A DNA stretch of 47,858 nucleotides, from positions 1 to 47,858 of the forward strand of contig CASEXH010000031.1 in the NCBI GenBank assembly GCA_949291945.1, written 5' to 3'. Source of the stretch: an uncultured Bacillota bacterium. Lineage in GTDB: Bacteria; Bacillota; Clostridia; Lachnospirales; Lachnospiraceae. The notes below the pieces were generated by a model, which saw nothing but the letters and a program-made list of their open reading frames with translations, was not told the DNA's origin and ran no database searches. Made by a program: the position numbers and the translations under genes. Shown here in pieces: positions 25,572 through 35,676 of this stretch (position 1 is its first letter; the number at the start of each line of letters is the position of its first letter).

Positions 25572-26090
25572 ATGAAGAAATTATTAATAGTAGTGGATAT
25601 GCAGAAAGACTTTATTGATGGTGCTCTGGGGACGGAAGAGGCGATGAAGATCGTAGAGCCGGTGGCCGTGAAAATACGGCAAGCCAAAGAACAGGGAACA
25701 GATATTGTCTTTACAAAGGACACCCATTACAAGGATTACCTGATGACCCAGGAGGGACGAAAGCTTCCGGTACCCCACTGTGTGAAAGGTACAGCGGGCT
25801 GGGAACTGGACGCCGGACTTAGGGATCTGGCCAAGGACTGCAGGATCCTGGAAAAGCCTTCTTTTGGCAGTCTGAAGCTTGCAGCTCTGGTCAAAGACGG
25901 AAGCTACGAGGAGATAGAACTGATCGGACTGTGTACAGATATCTGCGTGATTTCCAACGCCATGATCCTGAAGGCTGCCCTGCCCGAGGCGGTGGTGCGG
26001 GTGGACCCTGGCTGCTGTGCAGGAGTAACTCCTGAAAGCCATAGAAATGCACTGGAAGCTATGAAAGCATGCCAGATAGAAGTTTTATAA
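25572..26090 (+). CDS. Isochorismatase-family cysteine hydrolase (nicotinamidase-like)
   Basis: This 172-residue alpha/beta hydrolase has the catalytic triad of the family: Asp9 (VVDMQKDF), Lys95 (EKPSFGS) and Cys125 (GLCTDICV). A D-T-H (50-52) stretch marks the metal site region, although the second histidine of classic nicotinamidase (DxHxxxH) is Tyr-Lys-Asp here. It may deamidate nicotinamide or a related amide. It is 20 bp downstream of the Nudix gene with GGAGG before the start, so the two are probably one operon, which is consistent with nucleotide or NAD-related housekeeping. Confidence 0.85.
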   Translation: MKKLLIVVDMQKDFIDGALGTEEAMKIVEPVAVKIRQAKEQGTDIVFTKDTHYKDYLMTQEGRKLPVPHCVKGTAGWELDAGLRDLAKDCRILEKPSFGSLKLAALVKDGSYEEIELIGLCTDICVISNAMILKAALPEAVVRVDPGCCAGVTPESHRNALEAMKACQIEVL

Positions 26091-26113
26091 AACATACAAG
26101 AAAAGACCAATAA

Positions 26114-26261
26114 GAAGCTGCTGCATTCTTCATACTTCAGGAATATTTATACATTTTATGCGAATTTGTTGAGCATAGCTTTGAGACTATAGGCTCAAAG
26201 GGTTGCAGACTGAGCAATAAAATGTATAAATATTCTCGATTTTGAAGAATACAGCAGCTTT
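26114..26261. repeat. Family A palindromic repeat, copy A3
   Basis: Outer arms AAGCTGCTGCATTCTTCA and TGAAGAATACAGCAGCTT pair almost perfectly and are followed by TTTTTCTATTT. The 20-bp inner arms around GAATATTTATACATTTTAT match A1. The conserved middle shows GCTTTGAG/CTCAAAG and GCAGACTGAGCAAT. It fills the gap between convergent genes and would terminate both. Its outer arm sequence differs from A1/A2 yet still pairs, which indicates compensating change. Confidence 0.85.
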
Positions 26262-26270
26262 TTCTATTTA

Positions 26271-28637
26271 TCAGGATTTTAGAAATGTGATCTCTACTGT
26301 AAATAGGTCAGCGTCTGTGAAAACTTCCAGCCGTCCTCCCTGAAGCTCGGTAAAGCTTTTGGCAATGGCCAGGCCCAGGCCGCTTCCTTCGGTATTTCTG
26401 GAGGCGTCGCCTCTTACAAACCGCTCGGTGATCTCATTGGGATTAAAGTCCAGCTCTGTGGCGGAAATATTTTTCATGGAGATTTTTACATGATTTTCCG
26501 TATCTTCCATGGTGATGTAGACTCTGGTATGAGGCATAGCGTACTTGGTGATATTTACCAGCAGATTTTCAAAGATCCGATAGGTTCTTTGCGGATCCAG
26601 AGGAAGGATCACCTTCTCCTCCGGGAGCTGCCAGCGGAAGATCAAGTCTGTAGCGTCGATTTTATCCTGAAGTTCCAGCGATACCTGGCGCAGCAGACTG
26701 ACAATGTCCACATCTGCAATATTAAGCTGGACAGTCTTGCTTGTGGCCTTGCTGATCTCGAATAAATCTTCAATGAGGAGTTTCAGCCGGTTGGCCTTCT
26801 GATCCAGGATCTGGATATATTTCTTCTGGTCTTCTTCAGGCAGATCCGGATTCTTTAACAGGTCTACATAGGTTATGATGGCAGTGAGCGGGGTCTTCAG
26901 GTCATGAGACACGTTAGTGATCAGGTCTGTCTTCATCCTGGTACTTTTTACTTCTTCGTCTACCGCCTTGCTAAAGCCGGTGCGGATTTTGTCGATCTCT
27001 TCCCGGAAAGGCTCGAAAACCCCCAGGTCTTCCGGGATGGTGCCGTTCAGATTTCCCTGTGCCAGTTCATTGGTGGCCTGAAGGAGAAGCTGATACTGAT
27101 CCTGGATCTTCCGCACATATTTCCGCAGAAGCAGGAACAGGATCACAGAATAAACGATCAGAGCGGCCAGTCCCCAGTACCACAGGAGGCTGATAAATCC
27201 CAGTATGATGAAATTAATCAGGACAAGCTTTAAAAGTACCCGGGAGGCGTTGTCCCGGAGGTCTACATGGAGGAGCCCCTGATAGATCCGACGGCACCAT
27301 TTGGTGATCCAGGGCCAGAACCGGTAGATCAGAACCCGTTTATGGAAATATTCCCTTGGACCCATGGTGAAAATATGCCGGAAGCAGGCTGCCGCCCAGT
27401 AGCATACGGCAAAGATCAGCACCCAGCCCAGAAGCCCCCACAGGTATTGGATCATAGTAGCCGCCTTCTCATAGAGGCCTATGCTTATCAGCACGCTTCG
27501 GATAGACTGATGGTCCAGAGCCCCGGGATTAGCCGTTACGCCGGCCGCAACACTGACTACGCAAAGAGCGACCAGGCATACCGGCTCAAAGGGATAGGAA
27601 AAAATTTTTTCGTTTCCGGTCTCCAATACTTTTATGAAAGGAAGGAGAAGCGCAGCAGCACATACAAATCCCACAAATGTCATAAAAAGCACCACCAGGT
27701 CAGCCCCTGTGCCATAACCGCTACTGGAGTATAAAATGGAAGGATCATAGTCGGAAGAATAAGATTCCAGGGCTGTCTGGGTCATGGCGAAACAGTAGAT
27801 CCTGTCCTGAGGCGGCTGGAAGGTGCCGGAATAATCATAGTAGTCGCGGAGGTATTCTCCGGGGTCTGACCTGGCCAGCTCGTTTAAAGCCTGGGAGGCG
27901 TTATCCCTTTCATGGGTGAGAAAACTGGTGGATTCAATATTTCCCTTTTCCCCATATTTGATCACGGCCACAAAGGCGTAACCGCTGTCTGCGTTCAATA
28001 CGGAATTGGCCTGAATATTGTCCAGAGAATCATAGAGGGATTCCTGGGAGTCTGATAAAGACTGGTTGGTGTCCAGGGTGGTTCCGTTTCCATCCAGCAC
28101 CTCATATTCAATATAAGAGCGGATGTCAGAGAAAGCCTCACTCCATTCACTGTACATACTGTCCTGGAAAGCATAGGCAACACCGCTGATGTCATCTTCA
28201 TAAGTCTCTTCAGAGGTGTCTTCGGAAGAGACAGGCTCAGCCGAGGCTTCATTTTCGGCATCTTCAGAAGAAGAGGGCCCCTGAGTCTCACTGTTCTCAG
28301 GAGAAGCGCCGTCGGAAGCGGAGTCGTCAGAAGCGGGGTCCCCGGAGTCTCCTTCATCAGAGGCGCTTTTTTCTACAGAGGTATCTCTCTGGAAAAAGAT
28401 CTCAAAGGGAGTTACATCACTTCCATGCTCTCTCTGATATTCTTCTGCGTAGAGGACATAACTATCTTTTACAAGCTGGTCCAGTAAATCTGTGTCTGAG
28501 TAGGAGATATGCCCCTCCTCTTTCTGACGGCTGATATAATGCGGCCTGATGAACATCATTGCCAGGGAAGGCAGGAGGATCACCAGGGCAATGATGACGG
28601 CTGTCAGTTTATGACTGTTTTTCAATTTTATATCCAA
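26271..28637 (-). CDS. Membrane sensor histidine kinase with acidic extracellular linker
   Basis: This 788-residue kinase pairs with the response regulator just upstream (29-bp overlap). Residues 11-30 form the first membrane helix. An extracellular region (about 31-310) contains a very acidic Ser/Glu/Asp stretch (89-150). Further helices are at about 313-336, 351-367, 396-418 and 470-505. A linker (506-560) leads to the phospho-acceptor box NVSHDLKTPLTA (His578), N box ENLLVNITKYA (690-700) and G box GSGLGLAIAKS (751-761). The kinase half resembles VanS-type regulators of envelope stress. The six-transmembrane layout is unusual for that group, and no target gene is adjacent. Confidence 0.88.
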   Translation of the reverse strand: MDIKLKNSHKLTAVIIALVILLPSLAMMFIRPHYISRQKEEGHISYSDTDLLDQLVKDSYVLYAEEYQREHGSDVTPFEIFFQRDTSVEKSASDEGDSGDPASDDSASDGASPENSETQGPSSSEDAENEASAEPVSSEDTSEETYEDDISGVAYAFQDSMYSEWSEAFSDIRSYIEYEVLDGNGTTLDTNQSLSDSQESLYDSLDNIQANSVLNADSGYAFVAVIKYGEKGNIESTSFLTHERDNASQALNELARSDPGEYLRDYYDYSGTFQPPQDRIYCFAMTQTALESYSSDYDPSILYSSSGYGTGADLVVLFMTFVGFVCAAALLLPFIKVLETGNEKIFSYPFEPVCLVALCVVSVAAGVTANPGALDHQSIRSVLISIGLYEKAATMIQYLWGLLGWVLIFAVCYWAAACFRHIFTMGPREYFHKRVLIYRFWPWITKWCRRIYQGLLHVDLRDNASRVLLKLVLINFIILGFISLLWYWGLAALIVYSVILFLLLRKYVRKIQDQYQLLLQATNELAQGNLNGTIPEDLGVFEPFREEIDKIRTGFSKAVDEEVKSTRMKTDLITNVSHDLKTPLTAIITYVDLLKNPDLPEEDQKKYIQILDQKANRLKLLIEDLFEISKATSKTVQLNIADVDIVSLLRQVSLELQDKIDATDLIFRWQLPEEKVILPLDPQRTYRIFENLLVNITKYAMPHTRVYITMEDTENHVKISMKNISATELDFNPNEITERFVRGDASRNTEGSGLGLAIAKSFTELQGGRLEVFTDADLFTVEITFLKS

Positions 28638-29322
28638 CTCCCCACACCACCTTTAAATATTTTGGTTCCTTAGGGTTGATCTCGATTTTTTCACGGATGT
28701 TCCGGACATGGACCATGACCGTCTCTGTGTTTACTGCACGTTCGTTCCATACCCGCTCATAAATTTCGTCTGCCGAGAAAACCCTTCCAGGATTTTTGAT
28801 CAGCAACAGAAGGATCTTGAATTCCATGGGAGTCATTTTAACGGGAGTGCCGTCTACCCGGACTTCAAAGGTGCTTTCGTTGACCTCCAGTCCGCCTATG
28901 GTATAAATCGTGTCAGAATTCTGGAATTCTTTTTCCTGAAGTTTTTCCATGAATCTGCGATAACGGCGCATCTGGGAATTGACTCTTGCCATCAGCTCCA
29001 TGGGAGTGAATGGTTTTGTCACATAGTCGTCTGCACCGATGTTCAGGCCCATGACCTTATCCACTTCCTCGGACTTGGCAGAAAGCATGATCACGGGGAA
29101 GTCGTGCTTTTCTCTCAGCTTCATAGTCATGGTGATACCGTCCATACGGGGCATCATAATGTCTACGATGGCCAGATGGATCTCTTCCCGGTCCAGGACT
29201 TCCAGGCCTTCCATGCCGTCAGCAGCCATGAAAACCTGGTATCCCTGGCTTTTCAGGTAGATACCCACTCCTTCTCTGATATCTTTGTCATCCTCCACGA
29301 TTAAAATGTGATTCATTTCCAT
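28609..29322 (-). CDS. OmpR/PhoB-family response regulator
   Basis: This 237-residue transcription factor has a receiver domain (1-120) with acidic pocket EDD (10-12), phospho-acceptor Asp54 (LAIVDIMMPRMDG) and Lys103 (YVTKPF). A winged-helix DNA-binding domain follows (about 135-235; VKMTPMEFKILLLLIKNPGRVFS and TVMVHVRNIREKIE are parts of it). It is the first gene of a two-gene unit with the kinase, with overlapping reading frames. The upstream 121-bp gap to aroC is AT-rich and could hold its own promoter, but I found no clear hexamer pair. Confidence 0.93.
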   Translation of the reverse strand: MEMNHILIVEDDKDIREGVGIYLKSQGYQVFMAADGMEGLEVLDREEIHLAIVDIMMPRMDGITMTMKLREKHDFPVIMLSAKSEEVDKVMGLNIGADDYVTKPFTPMELMARVNSQMRRYRRFMEKLQEKEFQNSDTIYTIGGLEVNESTFEVRVDGTPVKMTPMEFKILLLLIKNPGRVFSADEIYERVWNERAVNTETVMVHVRNIREKIEINPKEPKYLKVVWGVGYKIEKQS

Positions 29323-29443
29323 GATGTTTTCTCCTACTGTTTTATGATGTAAATATAAATTACAATATTAAAAAGTGACGTGTGTAAAAACGAAAGATTT
29401 TCTTAATAATTATGAATAAAAACTTTCACAGTATTGTTTCCGG

Positions 29444-30550
29444 TCACTTATCCTGAAAAAAGTTTTTAATCCGGTCCATTCTTGTGGTCATAGAGGCCAG
29501 AAGGGCGTCCAGGATCACAAGGGCGGCCATAGATTCTACCACTACCACGGCCCGGGGAACAATGATAGGGTCGTGACGGCCTTTGATCCGGATTTCTATA
29601 GGTTCACCCTGACGGTTTACGGTTTCCTGAAGAGCGGCTATGGAAGGAGTTGGCTTAAAGGCTGCACGAAAGACAATGGGAGCTCCATCGCTGATCCCCC
29701 CGGTGATGCCGCCGGAATGATTGGTCTTCTTTATGAGATTTCCCTGTTCGTCTACTCCGTAGGCGTCGTTATTTTCCAGACCATTTGATCTGGCGGCAGC
29801 CATGCCGGAGCCGATCTCAAAGCCCTTTACTGCTCCGATGGAAAGGATTGCTTTTGCCAGAGCAGCGTCCAGCTTATCAAAAGCCGGTTCTCCAAGACCG
29901 ACAGGTACACCTGTGATGACACATTCTACCATGCCTCCCAGGGAATTGGTCTCTTTCATGGCCTGTTCCAGACATTCCTGAGCCTTCCGGGCTGCCTGGG
30001 CATCAGGCATATACAAAGGATTCCTGAAAATCTCTTCCTTGTCGAAACGTGCATGGTCAATGGTTACAGGGCCGATGGAACAGGTGTAGGCGCAGAGGGA
30101 AATCTCCAGTTCTTCTAAAATCTTGGAGGCCACAGCCCCTGCAGCTACTCTTCCAATGGTCTCTCTTCCGGAGGAACGCCCCCCTCCCCGGTAATCCCGG
30201 AAACCATATTTCCGGTCATAGTTCAGATCCGCATGCCCGGGACGGTAATAATTGGCAATATCGCTGTAGTCCCTGGAGCGCTGGTCTGTATTGGGTACCA
30301 TAAGAGAAATGGGAGTACCAGTGGTTTTTCCTTCAAACACTCCGGAGAGGATCTGCACCTGGTCAGCCTCCTGGCGTTTGGTGGTGAAGCGGGACTGACC
30401 GGGTTTTCTCCGATTGAGAAATTTCTGGATATCTTCTTCTTCAAGAGGCAAACCTGCAGGACAGCCGTCTATGACTACGCCGATAGCTTTTCCGTGGGAT
30501 TCCCCCCAGGTAGTGATTTTGAAAATGTTGCCGAATGTAGATCCGTTCAT
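29444..30550 (-). CDS. aroC: Chorismate synthase
   Basis: This enzyme converts EPSP to chorismate, the last step of the shikimate pathway, and needs reduced FMN. It has 368 residues. Signatures are GSTFGNIFKITTWGESHG (near 3-20), FTTKRQEADQVQILSGVFEGKTTGTPI (as a region near 55-82), RYGxRDYRGGGRSSGRET-type DYRGGGRSSGRET (about 118-131), and EFFQDK-like tail. AAAGGAGGG precedes the start. No other aro gene is nearby; it is the fourth gene in a minus-strand run whose promoter is at 32859-32887. Confidence 0.95.
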   Translation of the reverse strand: MNGSTFGNIFKITTWGESHGKAIGVVIDGCPAGLPLEEEDIQKFLNRRKPGQSRFTTKRQEADQVQILSGVFEGKTTGTPISLMVPNTDQRSRDYSDIANYYRPGHADLNYDRKYGFRDYRGGGRSSGRETIGRVAAGAVASKILEELEISLCAYTCSIGPVTIDHARFDKEEIFRNPLYMPDAQAARKAQECLEQAMKETNSLGGMVECVITGVPVGLGEPAFDKLDAALAKAILSIGAVKGFEIGSGMAAARSNGLENNDAYGVDEQGNLIKKTNHSGGITGGISDGAPIVFRAAFKPTPSIAALQETVNRQGEPIEIRIKGRHDPIIVPRAVVVVESMAALVILDALLASMTTRMDRIKNFFQDK

Positions 30551-30564
30551 GATTTTCCCTCCTT

Positions 30565-30840
30565 TTAAACGAAACTGTATATCAGGATCGCAGCAATACC
30601 CTGCAGGATCAGGATTGCCGGAAGTCCCAGGGCAAATTTGGCATGCTGGGTCTTATGGTGAAAGAAACGCATGCCCAGAATGGCCCCTACTGAGCCGCCA
30701 CAGATGGCAATGCCAAGAAGGGTTTTCTCTGAGATACGCCACTGGTGGTTTTTTGCCTTTCTTTTATCAATGCCGAAACAGACAAAAGCCAGAATATTTA
30801 TAAATGTAAGATACATAAAAAGGTTGTTTAATGAGATCAA
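30565..30840 (-). CDS. DUF1294 family small membrane protein
   Basis: This is a 91-residue protein if started at the TTG at 30840, which has AAAGGAGG about 8 nt upstream. A longer in-frame reading to 30936 would overlap the asparaginase end and lacks a ribosome site. It has three hydrophobic segments and the DUF1294 pattern FGIDKRKAKNHQWRISEKTLL, GGSVGAILGMRFFHHKTQHAKF. Function is unknown. It lies between ansA and aroC in one transcription direction with short gaps. Confidence 0.8.
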   Translation of the reverse strand: MISLNNLFMYLTFINILAFVCFGIDKRKAKNHQWRISEKTLLGIAICGGSVGAILGMRFFHHKTQHAKFALGLPAILILQGIAAILIYSFV

Positions 30841-30865
30841 AACAGCTCCTCCTTTGTGTTCTGGG

Positions 30866-31879
30866 TCATAACAGGATAGTCTCAGGGATCCGGAGCTCTC
30901 CTGCCAGATTTTTATAAAAGTATTTTTCAATTTCATCCCGTTTCCGGAAATTTCCCAGAAGCCACATGATCTTGGTCACCACTGCCTCTGTGCTCATATC
31001 GTAGGCCTGAAATACTCCTGCCTTTAAGGCAGCGTGACCGGTTTCATAGACAGACAGATCACTGCCCTCATAGGGACATTGGCTTTTCACGACCACCACC
31101 ATACCCTGGCGGATCACCTTTTCCAGATCTTCCATGACTTGGGAAGAAAGAGAAGGGATGCCTCCCAGGCCAAAGGCTTCGATGACCAGTCCCCGGTAGC
31201 CCTGAGCGAAAAGAAGCTGGAAGATCCTTCCGTCAAAGCCAGGGACCAGCTTAATGAGGAACACTTTTTTCTCTAATCCCTCTTTCAGCCTGCAGGGCCC
31301 TGTGAGTCTGGGAACATAAGATGCCTGAAGATCCAGCCCCCGGGAGTTGATCTCTCCGATATAGGGATAATTGATGCTTTCAAAGGCGTGAAAGCTGGTG
31401 GTGCGGACTTTTGAAGCCCTGGTGCCCAGGATTACTTTCCGGTTAAAAGCCAGAAAAATCCCGGGGATGGAACTGGCTGCCATATGGATGGCGCAGCGGC
31501 AGTTTTCCACTGCGTCGGCCAGAGGATTCAGGATAGAGAGCTGGCTTCCGGTAAGCACCACCGGTATGGGGATATTGGGCAGCATAAAGGACAGCACAGA
31601 AGAGGTGTAGGCCATGGTATCTGTGCCGTGAAAGATGACGATACCGTCATAAACCCGATGCTTTTCGTAGATGGTTTCTGCCAGGGTCTGCCAGTTTTCC
31701 GGCTGGATATTGGCGCTGTCCAGCTGGAACAGTTCCAGAAAGTCTACCTGGTACAAGTCAATGATGTCGGATATATAGGTCAGGATATCCTGACCGGACA
31801 GACCAGGTACAAGTCCTTTTTCATCCTGGATACACGCCAGGGTTCCTCCGGTGGTGATGATCAATAGTTTTTTCTTCAT
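30866..31879 (-). CDS. ansA: Type I L-asparaginase
   Basis: This enzyme hydrolyses asparagine to aspartate and ammonia. It has 337 residues, no signal peptide, and is therefore the cytoplasmic type I form. Catalytic motifs are ITTGGTLA (Thr13) near the N-terminus and HGTDTMAYT (Thr86, Asp87). The C-terminal part carries the smaller domain typical of AnsA. It is followed 25 bp later by DUF1294 and preceded by the methyltransferase gene 36 bp upstream, so it is likely cotranscribed with both. Confidence 0.92.
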   Translation of the reverse strand: MKKKLLIITTGGTLACIQDEKGLVPGLSGQDILTYISDIIDLYQVDFLELFQLDSANIQPENWQTLAETIYEKHRVYDGIVIFHGTDTMAYTSSVLSFMLPNIPIPVVLTGSQLSILNPLADAVENCRCAIHMAASSIPGIFLAFNRKVILGTRASKVRTTSFHAFESINYPYIGEINSRGLDLQASYVPRLTGPCRLKEGLEKKVFLIKLVPGFDGRIFQLLFAQGYRGLVIEAFGLGGIPSLSSQVMEDLEKVIRQGMVVVVKSQCPYEGSDLSVYETGHAALKAGVFQAYDMSTEAVVTKIMWLLGNFRKRDEIEKYFYKNLAGELRIPETILL

Positions 31880-31915
31880 GATATGCCTCTGATTTTTTGA
31901 TTTGATATTTTAAGG

Positions 31916-32776
31916 TCATTCCCCTTCCCAGCGTCCGGAGGCGCCGCAGGGAAGGGCCAATCCTGTCTGTGTTACAGGAAGACCGATCTCCTGGGATTCC
32001 ACTTTGCCGTGGAATTTTTTCAGCTCCACGGAGAGCATGTAGGTAAGTACAGCCGGAGCCAGCCCGGTGGTGTAGGAATTCAGCAGGAAGAACAGGGGCT
32101 TCTCTGAGAGGATCTGGACGCACAGCTGTATCAGATGATGGATGTTATCCTCGATTTTCCAGATTTCTCCTTTGGGACCTCTTCCGTAGGAGGGAGGATC
32201 CATGATGATCCCGTCATAAGTATTTCCCCGTCGGATTTCCCGCTCTACAAATTTTACACAGTCGTCTACCAGCCAGCGGATGGGGGCGTCTTTCAGCCCT
32301 GAGGAAACAGCATTTTCCCTGGCCCAGGTGACCATGCCCTTGGAGGCATCCACATGGGTGACGCTGGCCCCTGCGGCAGCTGCTGCTAAAGTAGCTCCTC
32401 CGGTATAGGCAAAGAGGTTCAGCACCTTTACCGGCCGGCCGGCGTTTCGGATCTTTTCCGAGAACCAGTCCCAGTTTACGGCTTGTTCCGGGAAGAGACC
32501 GGTATGTTTGAAACTGAAAGGCTTCAGATTAAAGGTAAGGTCTTTGTAGTGGATCTTCCACTGTTCAGGAAGATCAAAAAATTCCCATTCTCCGCCGCCC
32601 TTTTTGCTTCTGTGATAATGTCCGTTAGGGTGTTTCCATCCTGTATTGGCCCTGGGGGTGTTCCAGATGACCTGGGGATCCGGACGAACTAAAAGGTATT
32701 TTCCCCATCTTTCCAGCTTTTCACCGCCGGAAGTATCGATTACTTCATAGTCTTTCCATTTATCTGCGATCCACAT
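31916..32776 (-). CDS. RlmI-like class I SAM-dependent methyltransferase
   Basis: This is a 286-residue protein when started at the ATG at 32776 (GAAAGGA upstream). The in-frame extension to 32917 adds a non-homologous, lysine-rich leader and crosses the promoter at 32859-32887, so it is rejected. SAM motif I is VLNLFAYTGGATLAAAAAG, with HVDASKGMVTWA as motif II and IIMDPPSYGRG as the catalytic/substrate motif. These fit the Methyltrans_SAM (RlmI/RlmK-like) group without the N-terminal PUA domain. The likely substrate is 23S rRNA, but this is inference. Confidence 0.85.
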   Translation of the reverse strand: MWIADKWKDYEVIDTSGGEKLERWGKYLLVRPDPQVIWNTPRANTGWKHPNGHYHRSKKGGGEWEFFDLPEQWKIHYKDLTFNLKPFSFKHTGLFPEQAVNWDWFSEKIRNAGRPVKVLNLFAYTGGATLAAAAAGASVTHVDASKGMVTWARENAVSSGLKDAPIRWLVDDCVKFVEREIRRGNTYDGIIMDPPSYGRGPKGEIWKIEDNIHHLIQLCVQILSEKPLFFLLNSYTTGLAPAVLTYMLSVELKKFHGKVESQEIGLPVTQTGLALPCGASGRWEGE

Positions 32777-32858
32777 ATAGAATCCTTTCTTTTTCTTTCT
32801 TTTTAAGGTCAGGGTCAAAAGATATCCTAACCTCATGATATCATTTTCTGACATGGAT

Positions 32859-32887
32859 AGTATAACAGAAGGAAAAAATACAGGCAA
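32859..32887 (-). promoter_or_regulatory. Promoter of the methyltransferase-ansA-DUF1294-aroC run
   Basis: On the minus strand TTGCCT (32887-32882) and TATACT (32864-32859) are 17 bp apart, with TGT just before the -10 (extended -10). The leader to the start codon at 32776 is about 75 nt. Confidence 0.65.
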
Positions 32888-33007
32888 CCCGGCAGAGGAA
32901 TTTATGCAGTCATTCAACTATGAGGCCGGACAGAAGAAAACTGACGTAAGCTTGCTTGCAGAAGTCTTTTCTTTCTTCTTTATGCATACATTGAGTTAGC
33001 AGACAAT

Positions 33008-33029
33008 CTTTTGATTAATGCGACAGATC
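33008..33029. repeat. End fragment of a family A repeat
   Basis: CTTTTGATTAATGCGACAG matches the right end of copy A1 (TTTTGATTAATGGGGCAG) and the end of the copy at 42.8 kb. No left arm is present, so this looks like a decayed remnant upstream of the Ca2+ ATPase gene. Confidence 0.5.
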
Positions 33030-33051
33030 CTATTGGTTTAGGAGGTGTGCC

Positions 33052-35637
33052 ATGTATGAGACTTTAAAAGAGAAAGAACTTTGCCGGATCCTGGATACGG
33101 ATCCCCGGAAGGGGCTGACACAGGAGGAGGCGGACCGGCGCCTAAAGAGCCAGGGAGAAAACGTTTTGAAAAAGGGCAAAGAAAAAACCATCTGGGATAT
33201 GATACAGGAGCAGATCAATGACCCTATGATCTTTATCCTTTTTGTTGCGGCTGCAATCTCTATGCTCCTGCGGGAATTCAGCGATACAGGGATCATTCTG
33301 GCGGTGATCTTTCTAAATACTGCTATCGGCGTATTTCAGGAAGGAAAAGCCGTGAAAGCTATGGAGGCCCTAAAAAAGATCACTGCTCCCGAGGCTCTTG
33401 TAAAAAGAGGCGGAGAATACCGGAAGATACCGGCTGCCCATCTGGTAAAGGGAGATCTGGTGAAGGTGGAGGCGGGAGCGCAGGTGCCGGCGGATATCCG
33501 GCTTTTAAGAGTAAGAGGCTTGTCTGCAGATGAGTCTGCTCTTACAGGAGAATCTCTTCCTGTGCAGAAGACCTGTCTGCCGCTGGAACCAGGGCTGCCT
33601 GCAGCGGAGAGACGAAATATGCTTTTTATGTCTTCCCAGATCATGAAAGGCAGCGGAGAAGGCCTGGTTATTGCCACAGGGATGGATACAGAACTGGGAA
33701 AAATCGCTCACATGATCAACCAGGTTACCGGGGAGCATACCCCTCTGCAGAAGCGACTGGGAGACCTGGGGAAGATCCTGAGCATTACTGCAGTGGGGTT
33801 CTGCCTGGCTTTGTTTTTGCTGGGGCTTTTCCAGCACAGGGATATGCTGCAGATGCTCCTTCTGGCTATATCTCTGGCTGTAGCGGCTATACCTGAGGGC
33901 CTGCCGGCAGTAGTGACCATAGTCCTTGCCCTGGGAGTGGGGCGGATGGTGAAGGTGAATACCATTATCCGGAAACTGCCTGCAGTGGAAACTCTGGGAT
34001 CCGTGGGGGTGGTCTGTTCAGACAAAACAGGCACCCTTACGGAAAATCACATGCGGGTAACCCAGATTTATGCCAACGATATGATCCTGCCGGTTTCTAA
34101 AGTGAGAAAACGGGAATTTCCACGGCTGACAGAAGGCTTTCTCCTTTGTAATAACAGCATACTGGGAAAGCAGGAAATCGGAGATGCTACGGAACTGGCT
34201 CTGCTTCATATGGGAAAGGATATGGGGTATGACCGGGAGAGATTGCTGGAACAGTATCCCCGGACTTTTGAGATCCCCTTTGATTCAGAAAAAAAATACA
34301 TGATCAGTGTACATAAAGACAGCGGTCATGAAACTGTCTATGTAAAAGGGGCCTGTGATTATCTGCTGGAAAAATGTGACTACGTACAGATTTCGGATCG
34401 GCAGGAACCTATGACTCAGGCCAGAAAGATGAAGATCCGTCTTGCCATGGAGCAGATGGCAAAAGAAGGGCTGCGGATCCTGGCTTTGGCCTATCGGGAA
34501 AGAGCAGAGGAAAAAACGGAGGCCGGCCTTATGCGGGGACTGGTTTTTGCGGGAATGGCGGGAATGATCGATCCTCCAAGAAAAGAAGCGGTTTCTTCTG
34601 TAAAAATATTGAAAAAAGCAGGGGTTAAAGTAGCTATGATCACAGGGGACTATAAGGAAACAGCTTTTGCCATCGCTAAAAAGATCGGCATTGCGGACTC
34701 TGTGGAACAGTGTATGACAGGCAGTGAAATAGACAGCCTGAGTTCTGAGGCCTTTCGCCGGAAGATCCCCCATATCCGGGTTTTTGCAAGGGTCACTCCA
34801 GCTCATAAAGTGAAGATCGTCAAAGGCTTCCAGGAAGCAGGGCAGATCGTGGCTATGACCGGAGATGGAGTGAATGACGCCCCATCTCTCCGGGCTGCGG
34901 ATATTGGCATTGCTATGGGAAAGAACGGTACCGATGTAGCCAAAAATGCGGCAGATATGATCCTGACAGATGACAATTTCGCTACTATTGAAAAAGCTAT
35001 GGAAGAAGGAAGAAGCATTTATGTAAACATTAAGAAGGCCATTCTTTTTCTGCTTTCTTCTAATTTCGGGGAGATCCTGACCATGTTCGGGGCAGTTCTT
35101 CTGGGATTGCCGGCACCGCTAAAGGCAAGCCATATCCTATGGGTGAACCTGATCACCGATTCTCTTCCGGCTCTGGCACTGGGAGTGGATAAGAATGACG
35201 CAAAAGCCCTGATGCGAAAGAAACCCAGAGATCCCCAAGAAGGGATCTTTGCTCACGGAGGCTGGCTTTTTACAGTTTTTTACGGAATACTAATAGGAAG
35301 CATTACCCTTTACGCCTTCCATCTGGGAGGCCAGACCTATGCTTTTACGGTCTTGGGGATTTCCCAGCTTTTCCATGCCTGGGGGATGCGGGATCGGGAG
35401 CGGTCTATATTCCGGATGCACCATCTGGAAAATCCATTTATGATCCTGGCCTTTTTCCTGGGGATATTCTTACAGGTGCTGGTCACAGAGGTTCCCTGGC
35501 TGGTGGTAGCTTTCGGTACCAAGCAGTTATCTTTGGGAGAATGGCAGCTTCTTTTGGGAATCTCCGTCCTGCCTTTGGTGTTTCATGAACTGCTCCTTCT
35601 CCCGGGAAAACTGCTGGGCCTTCATAAAAATCAGTAA
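33052..35637 (+). CDS. Ca2+-transporting P-type ATPase (P2A/P2B-like)
   Basis: This is an 861-residue membrane pump that exports cations, most likely Ca2+. Domains in order: N-terminal cation-ATPase domain, M1-M2, actuator domain with LTGES (165-168), M3-M4 with the PEGL site (281-284), phosphorylation motif CSDKTGTLT (Asp324), nucleotide-binding domain with VKGACD, hinge TGDGVNDAP (603-611), and M5-M10. In M6, [15 protein letters not shown] has Asn699 and Asp703, the calcium ligands of SERCA-type pumps. AGGAGG precedes the ATG at 33052. It is transcribed alone. Confidence 0.93.
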   Translation: MYETLKEKELCRILDTDPRKGLTQEEADRRLKSQGENVLKKGKEKTIWDMIQEQINDPMIFILFVAAAISMLLREFSDTGIILAVIFLNTAIGVFQEGKAVKAMEALKKITAPEALVKRGGEYRKIPAAHLVKGDLVKVEAGAQVPADIRLLRVRGLSADESALTGESLPVQKTCLPLEPGLPAAERRNMLFMSSQIMKGSGEGLVIATGMDTELGKIAHMINQVTGEHTPLQKRLGDLGKILSITAVGFCLALFLLGLFQHRDMLQMLLLAISLAVAAIPEGLPAVVTIVLALGVGRMVKVNTIIRKLPAVETLGSVGVVCSDKTGTLTENHMRVTQIYANDMILPVSKVRKREFPRLTEGFLLCNNSILGKQEIGDATELALLHMGKDMGYDRERLLEQYPRTFEIPFDSEKKYMISVHKDSGHETVYVKGACDYLLEKCDYVQISDRQEPMTQARKMKIRLAMEQMAKEGLRILALAYRERAEEKTEAGLMRGLVFAGMAGMIDPPRKEAVSSVKILKKAGVKVAMITGDYKETAFAIAKKIGIADSVEQCMTGSEIDSLSSEAFRRKIPHIRVFARVTPAHKVKIVKGFQEAGQIVAMTGDGVNDAPSLRAADIGIAMGKNGTDVAKNAADMILTDDNFATIEKAMEEGRSIYVNIKKAILFLLSSNFGEILTMFGAVLLGLPAPLKASHILWVNLITDSLPALALGVDKNDAKALMRKKPRDPQEGIFAHGGWLFTVFYGILIGSITLYAFHLGGQTYAFTVLGISQLFHAWGMRDRERSIFRMHHLENPFMILAFFLGIFLQVLVTEVPWLVVAFGTKQLSLGEWQLLLGISVLPLVFHELLLLPGKLLGLHKNQ

Positions 35638-35676
35638 TTTTGCAGGATGAAGGACGTGAAGTTGCATATAAAAAAG

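Noticed and set aside
32777..32917. Upstream extension of the RlmI-like methyltransferase
   Set aside because: It covers the promoter at 32859-32887 and a lysine-rich leader with no similarity to the family.
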